A stretch of DNA of 64,000 nucleotides from Bimastos eiseni (lineage: Eukaryota > Annelida > Clitellata > Crassiclitellata > Lumbricidae): contig OY365816.1 in NCBI GenBank assembly GCA_959347315.1, positions 27,964,267 through 28,028,266 of the forward strand, in the 5' to 3' direction. Position numbers and translations under genes: made by a program. Of this stretch, positions 21,890 to 62,069 are shown piece after piece. The notes beneath the pieces were generated by a model that was given only the letters and a program-made list of their open reading frames with translations, had not been told where the DNA came from and searched no databases. Numbering within the stretch: position 1 is the first letter of the stretch; each line of letters begins with the position of its first letter.

Positions 21890-22707
21890 GCAGTGGTTGT
21901 TTGAAGGTCAATCGTAGGCCATTAAGTGGTGACCGCGTGGTTATCTGCCGACCGTCCGAGCGATACACTGACCTTGCGCCAGGTTTGATGGGGGTCAGCA
22001 GTGCTCACTTGGAAATTATTTTGAGGGTCCAAGGTCATCCGAAGGTCGATTTAATACCATTTACATCTGTTTTGAGAGCTCCTGGTCATCTGAAAATTAA
22101 TATCAGATCACTGACTCGTTAATTGAGAGTTCAAGGTTCTCCAAAGGTCAGTTTCAGATCACTGACACTTGCTTTGAGAGCTCGAGGTCATCTGAAGGTC
22201 AGTTTCAGGTCACTGACACTTGTTATGAAAGTTCAAGGTCATCTGAAGGTTCATATAGGGTCACCAAAGGTCAGCAGGGTAAAGCGATTCCCACATGGCA
22301 TAACCTCATCGGTGAAACTGTTTTGGTGCATGTCGACAGTTTTCCTTCGATGGTCGTTTCAAGTTGAGGCAATCTGAAGGTCACACCACGATATTTGAAG
22401 GTCAATGCAGCCACATGGCACCAATGAGACGCGCATGCTTTGTGTGTTTCGTTAAGGTCATCAGTAGGACATCCGAAGTCGCGTGAAGTACATCCAAGGT
22501 CAGTCAAATGATTTTTGAAGGTCAAACGAAGGTTATCAAGAGGTCAAACATAGGTCATCGAGAGGTCGATATGGCCAAGTAACACCAACAAGATGAGCTA
22601 ACTTTGGTGTGCATCAAGTTCATCCGAACGACGTCGTTAAGTTCATCTGAAGGACATCATAGGTCTCCTGAAGATCATGCAAAGGTCAAACGAAGGTCAT
22701 CACGAGG

Positions 22708-22710
<3 letters not shown>
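21890..22710 (+). repeat. AGGTCA-rich degenerate tandem array abutting the CASK stop
   Basis: At least 18 AGGTCA hexamers, often as GAAGGTCATCTGAAGGTCA, on plus; the CASK transcript would read TGACCT. This would be the beginning of the CASK 3' UTR. No minus-strand AATAAA is obvious in it. Confidence 0.8.
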
Positions 22711-49525
<26,815 letters not shown>

Positions 49526-50481
49526 CCTAGCAAAACGTCCAGTGACCTATTGACCTCAGGAACTGAAAGAGCAAAAACAGTCTTATTTAACAATAGTTCA
49601 GCATCAGCATCGTTGACCTCAGTTTAACGTTGATGGAGTTGTGCTATATAAATTCATTTAATAAATAACTCACATATAAATTAGGGAGTAGAATAACGTT
49701 AGTGATTTTTCTTACGAACTGTTCCCTCTTTTATAATCACAGATGATAATAACTTCACAATAATAACTGTTCTTGACAACCCAATATCGCAAACAGTCGA
49801 GGGATGTTGAAGGCAAGGTAGGTGAGGGACAACGCCAGCAATGGAAAAATAATGAGAGGGGTAATGCAGAGGCTCAGCGTGGTAGGGTAGCTATGGTAAA
49901 TAGGGAAAGGTTGTCCAAAAGCATTCACGATTAGCGGAGACAGAAGTGTCTGGATTCGGGAATATTTCACTATAATGTTGAGTCCAAAATCGTCCCATAT
50001 ATAAGCCGAGACAAAAGTTGCTGTGGACAAACCATTCACTATAAACTGAGACCAAGGTGTATTAATAAAATGACTCTTTCATTTAAACCAGAAACAAAAG
50101 CATCCTGACAAATCTTTCACTATAGGCTTACGCAAAGAATCTGGCTTCAAACTGGAAAAGAGGCGAAAAGCAATTCAAACCAAAGAACAGATGTCTGGAA
50201 CAAGAAGCCCGATAATTAAACAATTGGACTGATTACATCCTCGTTTGCTTATCTGCAGCACGAATCGCTCCCGGTTGCTGATGAAACGACAGCTGACAGC
50301 AGCCGAAGAAAAAGCATCTCAGCAGATGAGGTTGGTGAAAACACGAAAAGCCCATTAAACTTTAGACTTGGTAAGAAGAGAACGAAACACTTGCGTCTTT
50401 GGCAGCTATATACAGTAGGTCTATCTTCAGCTTTTGCTCATTGTTATACAGCAGGTCGATAAGCACGATAATGATCATGAC

Positions 50482-50545
<64 letters not shown>

Positions 50546-50590
50546 GTGATAATAATGATGGAACTATAACGATAAATAATAATAATGTCG
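50482..50590. repeat. AAT microsatellite
   Basis: About 20 AAT triplets upstream of CASK; the poly-Asn frame is not a gene. Confidence 0.95.
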
Positions 50591-50764
50591 ACTTTTGTGT
50601 GGACTTCTTGCAGCTAGGTAGGCCTACCCGCGTCTCGGCTGATACGGACCTTGTTTGTCCACATTTTTTCTCAGCTTACAGTAACTGATGCTTCCATATC
50701 CATCGAATGGTTTGTAGACAGGAGACGCTTTTGTCTCGGCTTATTTAAAACTCAGGAAAAAAGA

Positions 50765-51010
50765 CTTGACATCGTCAAGATCAATATGTCTTTAGATCAA
50801 AATTGCTCAAGATCAAAAGGTCTTTAGATTAAAGCCACTCAAGATCAAAGGATCACGAACGAAAAAAACTCAAGATCGATAAGACTGAAGATCGTGAGAC
50901 CGGAAATCAAAACCACCCACGATCAAAACGACTCAAGATCTAAAACGATCAAAGGATCGTGAACGAAAAAACTCAAGATCGAAATAGACAAGAAATCTAA
51001 GTCTCGAAGG
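50765..51010 (+). repeat. CTCAAGATCAAAA-type degenerate repeat
   Basis: About 15 AAGATC units with variable spacing in DNA upstream of CASK. Confidence 0.65.
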
Positions 51011-51149
51011 TGAAAATACTCCAAGGATCTGAGAGACGAGAAAATATAGAGACTGCGCAACTCGATCAGATGGGAATATAATACGGAAAAATTCCCTGGA
51101 GCAGAGAAGAGATACAGATAAAGAGCACAGGAACGTATTGAACTGGAAT

Positions 51150-51364
51150 CAGAGATGCAGAAGAGAGAGAGGGAGAGAGAGGGACAGACAGAGACTGAGA
51201 AGAAGAGGGAGAAACAGAGACACAGGAGTGGGTAGAGAGAGAGAGAGAGAGATAGTGAGTGAGAGACAGAGACGGAGAGAGAAATAGAAAGAGAGAAAGA
51301 GAGAGAGAGAGACGTTATGAGAGGAGCACATACACAGATGATGACAGAGACAGAAGAGAGGTAT

Positions 51365-51419
<55 letters not shown>

Positions 51420-51485
51420 GAGAGAGAAAGAGGGAGGGAGGGAGGGAGGTAAGGAGGTAAGGAGGGAGACAGTCAGACAGACAGA
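51150..51485. repeat. Purine-rich GA/ACAG tract
   Basis: GAGA-rich with ACAG and GGGA; strand polarity is opposite to the homopyrimidine array that follows it. Confidence 0.85.
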
Positions 51486-51589
51486 GGGATGAGAGAGGAG
51501 GGATGGAGTGCTTCTGGGATGATTGAATAATTCATGGCCACACACCAAACCAGAAGAACGAGAGAACATACCGATCCCTCTGCTGTCGC

Positions 51590-54115
51590 AGTCCCTCCTC
51601 CTCCTCCCTCTCCTCTTCCTCCTCCCTCTCCTCTTCCCTCTCCTCTTCCTCCTCCCTCTCCTCTTCCTCCTCCCTCTCCTCTTCCTCTTCCCTCTCCTCT
51701 TCCTCCTCCCTCTCCTCTTCCTCCTCCCCCTCCTCTTCCCTCTCCTCTTCCTCCTCCCTCTCCTCTTCCTCCTCCCCCTCCTCTTCCCTCTCCTCTTCCT
51801 CCTCCCTCTCCTCTTCCTCCTCCCCCTCCTCTTCCCTCTCCTCTTCCTCCTCCCTCTCCTCTTCCTCCTCCCCCTCCTCTTCCCTCTCCTCTTCCTCTTC
51901 CCTCTCCTCTTCCTCCTCCCCCTCCTCTTCCCTCTCCTCTTCCTCCTCCCTCTCCTCTTCCTCCTCCCTCTCCTCTTCCTCCTCCCCCTCCTCTTCCCTC
52001 TCCTCTTCCTCCTCCCTCTCCTCTTCCTCCTCCCCCTCCTCTTCCCTCTCCGCTTCCTCCTCCCTCTCCTCTTCCTCCTCCCCCTCCTCTTCCCTCTCCT
52101 CTTACTCTCCCTCTCCTCTTCCTCTTCCCTCTCCTCTTCCTCTTCCCTCTCCTCTTCCTCCTCCCTCCTCCTCTTCCTCTCCCTCTCCTCTTCCTCTTCC
52201 CTCTCCTCTTCCTCCTCCCTCTCCTCTTCCTCCTCCCCCTCCTCTTCCCTCTCCTCTTCCTCTTCCCTCTCCTCTTCCTCTTCCCTCTCCTCTTCCTCCT
52301 CCCTCTCCTCTTCCTCCTCCCCCTCCTCTTCCCTCTCCTCTTCCTCTTCCCTCTCCTCTTCCTCCTCCCTCTCCTCTTCCTCCTCCCTCTCCTCTTCCTC
52401 CTCCCCCTCTCTTCCCTCTCCTCTTCCTCCTCCCTCTCCTCTTCCTCCTCCCCCTCCTCTTCCCTCTCCTCTTCCTCCTCCCTCTCCTCTTCCTCTTCCC
52501 TCTCCTCTTCCTCTTCCCTCTCCTCTTCCTCTTCCCTCTCCTCTTCCTCCTCCCTCTCCTCTTCCTCTTCCCTCTCCTCTTCCTCTTCCCTCTCCTCTTC
52601 CTCCTCCCTCTCCTCTTCCTCTTCCCTCTCCTCTTCCTCTTCCCTCTCCTCTTCCTCTTCCCTCTCCTCTTCCTCCTCCCTCTCCTCTTCCTCCTCCCCC
52701 TCCTCTTCCCTCTCCTCTTCCTCTTCCTCTCTCTTCCTCTTCCCTCTCCTCTTCCTCTTCCTCTCCTCTTCCTCTTCCCTCTCCTCTTCCTCCTACCTCT
52801 CATCTTCCTCTTTCCTCTCCTCTTCCTCCTCCCTCTCCTCTTCCTCCTACCTCTCATCTNNNNNNNNNNNNNNNNNNNNNNNNNNNNNNNNNNNNNNNNN
52901 NNNNNNNNNNNNNNNNNNNNNNNNNNNNNNNNNNNNNNNNNNNNNNNNNNNNNNNNNNNNNNNNNNNNNNNNNNNNNNNNNNNNNNNNNNNNNNNNNNNN
53001 NNNNNNNNNNNNNNNNNNNNNNNNNNNNNNNNNNNNNNNNNNNNNNNNNNNNNNNNNNNCTTCCTCTTCCCTCTCCTCTTCCTCTTCCCTCTCCTCTTCC
53101 TCCTCCCTCTCCTCTTCCTCTTCCCTCTCCTCTTCCTCTTCCCTCTCCTCTTCCTCTTCCCTCTCCTCTTCCTCCTCCCTCTCCTCTTCCTCCTCCCCCT
53201 CCTCTTCCCTCTCCTCTTCCTCTTCCCTCTCCTCTCCTCTTCCTCTCCTCTTCCTCTTCCCTCTCCTCTTCCTCTTCCTCTCCTCTTCCTCCTACCTCTC
53301 ATCTTCCTCTTTCCTCTCCTCTTCCTCCTCCTCTCCTCTTCCTCTACCTCTCATCTTCCTCTTCCCTCTCCTCTTCCTCTTCCCTCTCCTCTTCCTCTTC
53401 CTCTCCTCTTCCTCCTACCTCTCATCTTCCTCTTCCCTCTCCTCTTCCTCCTCCTCTCCTCTTCCTCCTACCTCTCATCTTCCTCTTCCCTCTCCTCTTC
53501 CTCTTCCCTCTCCTCTTCCTCTTCCCTCTCCTCTTTCTCTTCCCTCTCCTCTTCCTCCTCCCCCTCCTCTTCCCTCTCCTCTTCCTCGTCCCTCTCCTCT
53601 TCCTCCTCCCTCTCCTCTTCTCCTCCCTCTCCTCTTCCTCCTCCCTCTCCTCTTCCTCCTCCCTCTCCTCTTCCTCCTCCCCCTCCTCTTCCCTCTCCTC
53701 TTCCTCTTCCCTCTCCTCTTCCTCCTACCTCTCATCTTCCTCTTCCTCTCCTCTTCCTCCTCCCTCTCCTCTTCCTCCTACCTCTCATCTTCCTCTTCCC
53801 TCTCCTCTTCCTCTTCCCTCTCATCTTCCTCTTCCCTCTCCTCTTCCTCTTCCCTCTCCTCTTCCTCTTCCCTCTCCTCTTCCTCTTCCCTCTCCTCTTC
53901 CTCTTCCCTCTCCTCTTCCTCCTACCTCTCATCTTCCTCTTCCCTCTCCTCTTCCTCTTCCCTCTCCTCTTCCTCTTCCCTCTCCTCTTCCTCCTACCTC
54001 TCATCTTCCTCTTCCCTCTCCTCTTCCTCTTCCCTCTCCTCTTCCTCTTCCCTCTCCTCTTCCTCTTCCCTCTCCTCTTCCTCCTACCTCTCATCTTCGT
54101 GATCCTACTACTTCT
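51590..54115. repeat. 18-bp homopyrimidine minisatellite with assembly gap
   Basis: Units of CCCTCTCCTCTTCCTCCT and variants, almost purely C/T for about 2.5 kb, interrupted by N at 52860-53059. Rare CCTACC and CATCTT variants mark sub-families. Large open frames through it (Pro/Ser/Leu repeats) reflect the 18-bp period, not a protein. Confidence 0.95.
52860..53059. other. Assembly gap (200 N)
   Basis: Exactly 200 N inside the homopyrimidine array: a placeholder length, so the true array size is unknown. Confidence 0.99.
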
Positions 54116-54230
54116 GCCATTCTTCCCTTCTCTCCTTCTCCTCATACGCCTCTCTTCCTACTCTTCTTCGTTTTCTATATTCGTCCATCGAATCTTTAAT
54201 TGCTTCTCTCGACTGTCTTAAATCACAGAT

Positions 54231-54506
<276 letters not shown>

Positions 54507-55094
54507 ACCCTAACCCTATTTTAATCGATTAACCATAAGAATAATAATTGTCAAATTCTAATTCCAAATGATCAGCAAATTTCAGCAGCCACGTGTAATT
54601 ATAATTCCAGCGATTTCACAATTTAACAAACCGGGTTTATCTCTGGCAAACGGTGTTCAGCAAGCAATCGACCATAATCAAAGTTACAAATCAATCAACT
54701 AAATAATCCATCAGTCAATCAAAAAATCAGGCAACATACATACATAACTGCCAGCCCGTCTGCCTGCCTGCCTTCTTGCCTGCCTCCTTGTATGTCTGTC
54801 CAGTTTGCAGCAAATCAGAGCCAATTTAAAGATTTATATAGCGCCATATAAATGTCTTTTGTCCTTCGACCAAAGGCACCGTCAACCCTTAGTCAACCCT
54901 ATCATAGCGCACCAGCAAAACGGGGCCCGTGACCCACCATTTTCACTCTGTACGAACGGAAACAACCGAAGCCAATGGAGGTCGGCCACCCAGGTGTGGG
55001 GCCCAGGTCGACCTGTAAACGGAAGTCCACGTTAACCCCACTTGACCCCCGTTCAGCCAAGTCTCGTATCAAATCTCGCAACTATAAACACTCC

Positions 55095-55445
55095 TCTGGC
55101 GGGTAGACAAAAAGGCAGAAGGGTAGGCAGGCAGGAATACAGGAAGGCAGGGAGGAAGGTAGAAAGGCAGAATTGTAGGAAGGCAAAGACGCAGACAGTT
55201 ATGGAGAATGACAAGAGGGTATGCAGGCAGGCAGGCAGGAAGGCGGACAATTAGATAAGAAAGCAGGCAGAGTCAGGCAAGACGGAAGGCAGGCAAGCGG
55301 AAGGGAAGGCAGAATGGCACGCAGCATGACATGAAAGTAGACAGACAGACAGACAGACAGACAGGACGACATATTGCAGGCGAACGGGCGGGCAGGCAAG
55401 TATGCATGCAGGCAGGCAGACAGACATGCAGGCATCAACACAGGC
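55095..55445. repeat. GGCA/ACAG tetranucleotide tract
   Basis: AGGCAGGCAGGAA and ACAGACAGACAG units immediately before the open region at 55502. Confidence 0.88.
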
Positions 55446-55501
55446 ATCTACCCAGTCCACACCACCCTGCTTCTTCCATAAACACCCTCCACACCCTCTT
55501 C

Positions 55502-55915
55502 TACCGTAACATCGCAGACGGAGGCAGCCAGAAACGTCTCTGGCATTTTGACCTGGAAAACATAGACGGAAAAGCATCCGACCGCTGCTCCGTCCATCAT
55601 CCATCCCTCCAGCATCCCTCCAAACGCAACAACAACATCAGCAGCAGCGGTGGCCGCCATCTCTACCACGACGATATCGAACACGTACGGTCTTACCCGA
55701 TCTGTATTCCCGATTTCACATGGGTCTATTGCATCGATTTCAGTTCGATTCCCAGCGTCGCAGACGTTGCAATATTAATAGACATGGCCCGCAGCCTCCG
55801 TACCACCACCGGCAGCAGCAGAAGCGGCAGCAGCCTCTCCAGCATCCAGTCCCGCAAGCATCCCGTTCGCAACTTCATCACAACATCCACGAACTGCGCT
55901 GTGAGATATAAATAG
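55502..55915 (+). CDS. Uncharacterised open region, strand uncertain
   Basis: After an acceptor-like AG near 55519 the plus strand stays open to a stop at 55915 (KRLWHFDLENIDGKASD, VYCIDFSSIPSVADVAIL). A GTACGG donor at about 55687 and TTTCAG near 55742 would allow a two-exon reading with a Gln/His-rich end. The minus strand also offers an ATG-led frame (MAATAAADVVVAF) with a GTCAAA donor. GC is near 50% and the DNA is not repetitive. I recognise no product. Confidence 0.3.
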   Translation, partial: YRNIADGGSQKRLWHFDLENIDGKASDRCSVHHPSLQHPSKRNNNISSSGGRHLYHDDIEHVRSYPICIPDFTWVYCIDFSSIPSVADVAILIDMARSLRTTTGSSRSGSSLSSIQSRKHPVRNFITTSTNCAVRYK

Positions 55916-56099
55916 ATTGCGCGATCTGCGAGGAACCAGCTGCTGACGTCACGCGTAAGCTGGTTCTCCACTCGTCGCTGGCTAGATGAGTAGGTGAGTA
56001 AGATGATTGATCGACACCCGAAGAGATATCGCATCAGCTTACCGATTGTAAAATAATTATACGTTGCCATTATTATTATTATAGATATTGTATAGCAAT

Positions 56100-58430
56100 T
56101 GATTAATTTGTGGGAAATAAAGTGAATGCGGAATAAAAAATTTACTGAATCATCTATGAAATATATTGAAGAAAAAACAGATAACTAGATTAGAGAATAA
56201 GTGAGCAAGTTGGATTTCTTAATTTAATTGGACATTTAATTTTCGGATTGTCCGCTTAATCAATTGTAGTTAGTCCTAAACGTCTAAACTACGCAATTAT
56301 GAACATCTAACGCTTCCATTGCAGTATATTTATCGGTATCAGACAATCCGACGAAACTTGACGTCATGCAATATATAGCGCTATATTATCATGTTCAATA
56401 ACAATCCGAACAAAGGTTCGAGCTACTGAAAATTATTAGAATGGAAGAGGTACAATTCTCCGTGGGCTGTAGGCCTCATAATGACCGCAGATCCGAGTGG
56501 TTTAGATATAAAACGACAACAGATTGAATGGGCGCGATCGCAATTTTCAGACTGCATTAAAAACATAACCGCGTGAACTCGCTTGCCATAATCAATAATA
56601 ATAGTAACCGTAATCTCCAAACTTCTAAGGCGCCACTCGAAAGCCAAGCGCAGGGCACAGGCATATTCACGAGCGATGAGTAGACCGATTTTTAACTAAC
56701 GACGCATCGTTTGCTGTTTATGATCTAGTCCATTAGGCTAGTTGTTAAACGCACGTGAGAATTTTTTCATGTACCCGTAGTACGTCTGCAGAAGGTAATA
56801 AAGAATATACTTAATTACTTACTAACTAATATAGTTGTTAGTTACCATTCTTAGATAGTCACCGTGCGAAGGGCCAAATGATATTACATTGAGCAGACGA
56901 GAGTACAGGATCTGGGTTAGGTCAACCATTGTTCAGTCATCAGAGGTCACCGCATTGTGCTGCATCTGAAATGAGACCGCGTATTTAGAGCGGTGGGAGC
57001 TCAACTGGAATTAGTATTCCAGAATTATCCAGATGGATTTCGGAGACCAAAGTACGGACTGAAAGTCTGAAAGCGTAGATTCTACCATGTAGAGTCGTGT
57101 AACATGGATATCCAATATTAGAATGATCATTATAACAAACAGAAGCGTTATTTATCTAAATTAAATTAAGTCAATGATATATTTTGACCCGACCACAAGG
57201 TCAAATGCACGCCCTATATAATGTAAAGAAGCCTGGCCGTGGTCCATAAATTATGTAAGCATAAAAAATGTCTATACCCCACTCCCTCTTGTTGGACCTC
57301 ATACAATACATTTTGTTGACCTTCCCCATGTTTAAGTACAACTAGGCTTCTCCTCTCCTCTTTACAAAAATCATTTAAAAGATATTTATTTTGCGGTAGT
57401 CTGTAATTTATTTGTTAAACATTATAATATTTCATTTGCTACGTCTATATCTAAATTTGTGAACTGCTTGCAATGATCACAGCCGAACAAAACAGAAAAC
57501 GCTCAAATATAATATTTCATCCGTTTATTTGATAATTAATTAATGCAAATACGTGCAATAATAATTATATCAATTAGTTAATCAGCGGCAAAGTTCCGTC
57601 GAAAGCGAACGACAGACATTGAGACTGACAGATAGCCTACCAAGGAAGCAGACATACACCGTGAAAAACACAGATATAAACACACACACACACACACACA
57701 AATAGGCCTACATCGTTGTCAAAAAGGCGCCGGCATAAACCCCTAGCGGCGAACTTAGGAATGTCTGAACTAAGTTGTATGAATCTCTCACTGGGCCTAT
57801 CGTTGGTTGTTTTCAGTGGTTCATTGTGGCCCAACAGTGTTCTCAACAAACGCGATTATCGTGAAGGGTGTAAAAGCACTGCAAACTTACCCATGCGATA
57901 CAAAACCCCAAACAATATGAATATGCAACAATTTATCAATCAATGCAGTTTTACATAGCGCTTCTTCAAGATAACTATTCAGAGAAGCTCCCGACCCAGG
58001 ACCGGTCAAAAAAGGAACGTCTTGAGAATTTTATGCCACATAAATATGTTGCCTGTCGTTTGTCTTTCTTCAAATCTATTCTCTAATAGCTCGAAACCTA
58101 TTCTCCTAGATCCTGATCTCACCCTTCTAAAGGTCGAGAGAAGAGCCGCTGAGGAGCTTTTCTGTTTAAGTTTGCGCTAAAGAAACATGGGATCACAATT
58201 GCAAACTATAATCAGCATTCAGCAACGTTGGATGCGATCGCATCAATAATCAATATTCAAGTCAGCAGACGAAACAAATTTTGAACCTAAACAGCTCGAA
58301 CGATTCTGTATAAAATTTCGAGTTTTCGAAGTTCACAAAGTATCACACATTAATGCTTTTCAAAGGTAATCAAACGAACGACGACCCCTTCATTCACACC
58401 CTTGCAATATCTGGGTGTTAATAGGGTCGT
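56100..58430. other. No gene seen; AT-rich DNA upstream of CASK
   Basis: One dispersed repeat (56605) and a short CA run (about 57677-57702). No splice-bounded frame found. Confidence 0.45.
56605..56680 (+). repeat. Dispersed repeat module
   Basis: GTAATCTCCAAACTTC, AAGGCGCCACTCGAAAGC, GGCATATTCACGAGCG: the clearest forward copy of this family. Confidence 0.5.
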
Positions 58431-58442
58431 TAAGTAACTTAA

Positions 58443-58487
58443 GTTCATGTTTGCCTTTCTTCCCGCTTGGGACTGGCACTAACAATT
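58443..58487 (-). repeat. SINE tail fragment
   Basis: CTTCCCGCTTGGGACTGGCA, the reverse of the common tail core. Confidence 0.45.
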
Positions 58488-58734
58488 GCGGAGTTCCCTA
58501 TCCCGTGCCATTTTCTCTTACCCATCTCTTTTAGGCTAGGTCATGAACAGAGCTTAATACTCCACCGCGCTGTAAACCTACTTTTATAAAATGCCGGCGC
58601 CCGACGCGACTCTTGCACTTGGTCCAACATATATTGCATAAAGAAGATTCAACAAACCTAGCGCAGACATCGAGAAAACATATCTTCAATTACAGTAACT
58701 AGATCTCCATTTCCGCAAAAGCACACAACGAACC

Positions 58735-59110
58735 AGCGCAGACGACCGACGACGCGGCCAGCGCCAAAGATTATGAATCACCTTTGACTCGTTGAAGGCA
58801 GACTGGCGCCGCCTAGCGAATCAGACAAATGAGAACCGCTGAAAGCCACGTACGACGTGCATTCACAAGACGCCACAACAGTATTACGGAAAATTCATCC
58901 GGCCAGCGAGCAAATGCGAGTGTCGATGACGAACTGGTTGACGCGTCTGCCAGCCGACGAACGAACGGTTGGCGTCGGTTGACTCCGTTCCGGTCAACAC
59001 GGACAGGTCCGTGCTTCCGTCTTGTGTAGCTCTATTGGCAACTGCTTCGGCTCGAGTTCGACTGCAGGCGCCAGTTAAGGCGTGTATTCTCAAAGGCAAT
59101 GCGGACTCTA
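58735..59110. promoter_or_regulatory. GC-richer, CpG-containing island upstream of CASK
   Basis: About 375 bp of complex, CpG-containing sequence in otherwise AT-rich DNA between CASK exon 1 and rab6. No splice-bounded frame is convincing. Position and composition suit a promoter or 5' leader exon of CASK, but this is inference. Confidence 0.25.
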
Positions 59111-59169
59111 TGATATACTGTCTCTATGGTACAAAATATAGATCACCATTCACCCCATGGAAGATCTAA

Positions 59170-62065
59170 ATTTAAGTTCAGTTTAAGCTTTTTAAAATCC
59201 TACAACTTCACAGAATAAATTGTGCTACTAATCACACTTACGAAATATAATTATTAATTCAACGGAAAGTCTGTTTCGTATAACTCAATTAAAATGTTGC
59301 AGTGAGTCAGTGACGTCGTTTTGTAGATGAATAAATCTGCGGCCAAAAATTCGCCCCAAAACAAAAAACTTTACTTCTACGGCCTAGAAAAATTTTGCGC
59401 GCGAAGACCTATGTGGATGCGCTACCATTGGCGCATGCGCACTGTTAGAAAACACCAAATTTGTAACTATGCGTCGTGAGGGTTGTTTAGGGTCAGATAA
59501 GGCATCGTGAGGGTCGGTCAAGGTCAGGTTAGGCATCGCGAGGGACGGTTATAGTCACGGTTGTTTTAAGACATATACAAAACTCTTTCAGCCACAGAAG
59601 TAATTGTTCTTTGCGTATTTAGGCCGAACTCTCGGCAGCAGAAACTCCACGCCTTGTAGATAGTCGCTCTAGGTCACCCACTGTCTCGCACAATAATTCA
59701 CTTGACAATGCAAATTTGTTAAATAAGTTCTAGTTTATTTCACACCGCTACAAAACCAACTCTGCCAAGCATGCCCATATGGAATGCATATAATTATAGG
59801 ACCCGTACTTCCAGAGCTCCGGGGTCCCATCTAACGACCATGGAAATGCTGGCAGGGAACCTACGTTTACAACTCCTAACAAAAGTGAAAAAGGCAAATT
59901 TTGAGCCCACAAAGGTTAAAAAAATTTGACCTTAAAATCAATCAAAGATTTTCTTGATGTTACTTGGTAGACCTATTAAATTTTGCTTCTCTGCCACAAG
60001 AACACTAATTCGTAGTAGAAAGTGGCCCTAACACTCAAAATGATTAAAATCTGCCTAAAAGCCTAAAACAAAATTGAGTATATTTTCATCTATAGTTAAA
60101 TTATAAATCACTTGGCTCAAAATTTGTCTCCTTTCAAAACTGTGCATCACACACAACACTGCAGACGAACGAGTTTCAGTTTGAAATTAAATTAGCAAAA
60201 CATCGAATATCTAGTTAATTCACAGTAATCAGACCCTCCAGCTTTTCAAAATCGACCAAAATAAGGCAAAATGAAAAAAGAAACTTAAAAAGTGTTGAAA
60301 TCACTCAGATACAGTAATTACGATTAACAAACACAACAAAAACTTACAAAAGCCACAATTCTTGGTGACCTGCTACAATTGTGCCAAAAGTAGGCCTACT
60401 GCAAGGCATAGTGGCAACTGCACAGAGAGCATATAAAATGAAAAGTGCAGGTGTGGGGTTCTACTCTCTACAAGGTATTTACTCTTCTGCAAGTCCTGTA
60501 AATCATTACAGACAAAATCAGATAAATCATACGGTCGTATGTACAATTTTGAGATTTGGAATGAGAGCAGTATCAAAGCGCCACTCAAAAGACAAGTGTA
60601 GGGAACCGGCTTATTCACGAGCACTGTGTCGAGTCAGCAGGAATTTTTCCAAAGGGGTAGTCGGAAAAGGTTGCCAGAGTACCTCTTAAGGTGGGTGTGT
60701 CATTAGGTCAAGAATTGGAAAGTGGAGAATTGGACGAGTCTGGGTAGATATTCTGAAAATCCTATTGGGGTGATAGATAGAGGGACTTATTATATCGGGT
60801 GATTGTTAAATAACAAATCAGAGCAGTGGATTTAACAATCAGAGTGGAACCGGTCGCATCTGGTACTACATCATGTAAATTCCATCTTTTCAATGTCATC
60901 AACTTTACTGACAGATCAATTTGCATAATTACAAAATCTGTACAAAAGTTTTTATTTTTCATTAAATTAAACTTACAAAATCAGAGAAGCTACATAAAAA
61001 TGCACCATGTGCTGATGTTGGATGTTCAACAACACAAAAGCAAAACATCGATCAAACGATCAAATCATAGCAAACGGACATTACTTGATGAAAGGTTTTG
61101 AGGGTGTCAGTAGTAAATGTTTTCACACAAGTATTAACAATGGGGTCTAACAATGAGCTTATCAAACATTTAGACCATATAATAAATAACAGAGATACTA
61201 AAATTTCAAGAAACTCGTGTTCAACAAAGAGGCATAGAACTGTTTTTCATCTTAAACGTATTAACTCACTCACACTCTGTGTACTCATGTCAGATTAAAA
61301 ATCATGACAGCTTAATATGCAACTTAATTTTCACTAAATTTCCTGGACTATATTATAATTGTGAATGAAATAAAACCTACCAGGACTTTGCTGAACTCAA
61401 TAATAATATTCACGATTATCAAGATCAGATAACTGATGCAGTCAATAAAAAGTCCTGTCACATGTGCTTGCAAATTGTATCCAATTATCCAAACGTTTCA
61501 GCCCACAACTTATTACAATTTCACAAATTAATCTTTAAAGTTCTACTACCTACTTGGAATCATTGCCATAATAAATACATCACAATGGAGACAAACGGAT
61601 AACGAGAAACAAGCTCAAAATAAAAATGCTAAAACGTTGCTGATTGTTAACTTGGATTTGTCTCTAAACGCTCAAAATAAAAGCGCTCAAGTTTAAATGA
61701 CTTCGTAAGCTTTTGCTTCGGAATGTCATACATCTTAAGAGGCGGCTCAGTTTGAAATACCATACACATAGGATATGTTGGCGAAACAAACAAAATTATT
61801 TTATTCCAGTATCTCAAACTGCACTACTCCCTAGCCATGTCCAAGTTTTACAATTCATCCAGATAACTGATTCAAAGCCGATGCCACTACTACTTGCCTA
61901 AACCAAATTTAATGGATATGAGTGCTACCTGCAAAGTTTAGAATGCTGATACAAAAAGAATTCTCATGTTGAGCTTTATCTTCTAAATTATCCATCTTAA
62001 CACACAGTAGAACGGCATGCTACAATTAAACTTAATTAAAGGGTGCACAACTATCGGCTAGGATA
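59170..62065. other. No gene seen; AT-rich DNA downstream of rab6
   Basis: Only the dispersed repeat at 60566. Several open frames of about 60-100 codons lack motif, splice and codon support. Part may be extended rab6 3' UTR. Confidence 0.4.
60566..60628 (+). repeat. Dispersed repeat module
   Basis: AAAGCGCCACTCAAAAGAC...CCGGCTTATTCACGAGC. Confidence 0.45.
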
Positions 62066-62069
62066 ATAA

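Noticed and set aside
51523..54221. Two overlapping open frames of over 850 codons rich in Pro, Ser and Leu
   Set aside because: Produced by an 18-bp pyrimidine satellite (and bridging N); several frames are open at once and no domain is present.
58829..59169. Overlapping frames of about 66-71 codons on both strands
   Set aside because: Arg/Ser/Thr-rich in a CpG-containing island with no splice sites or recognisable family; treated as possible regulatory DNA.
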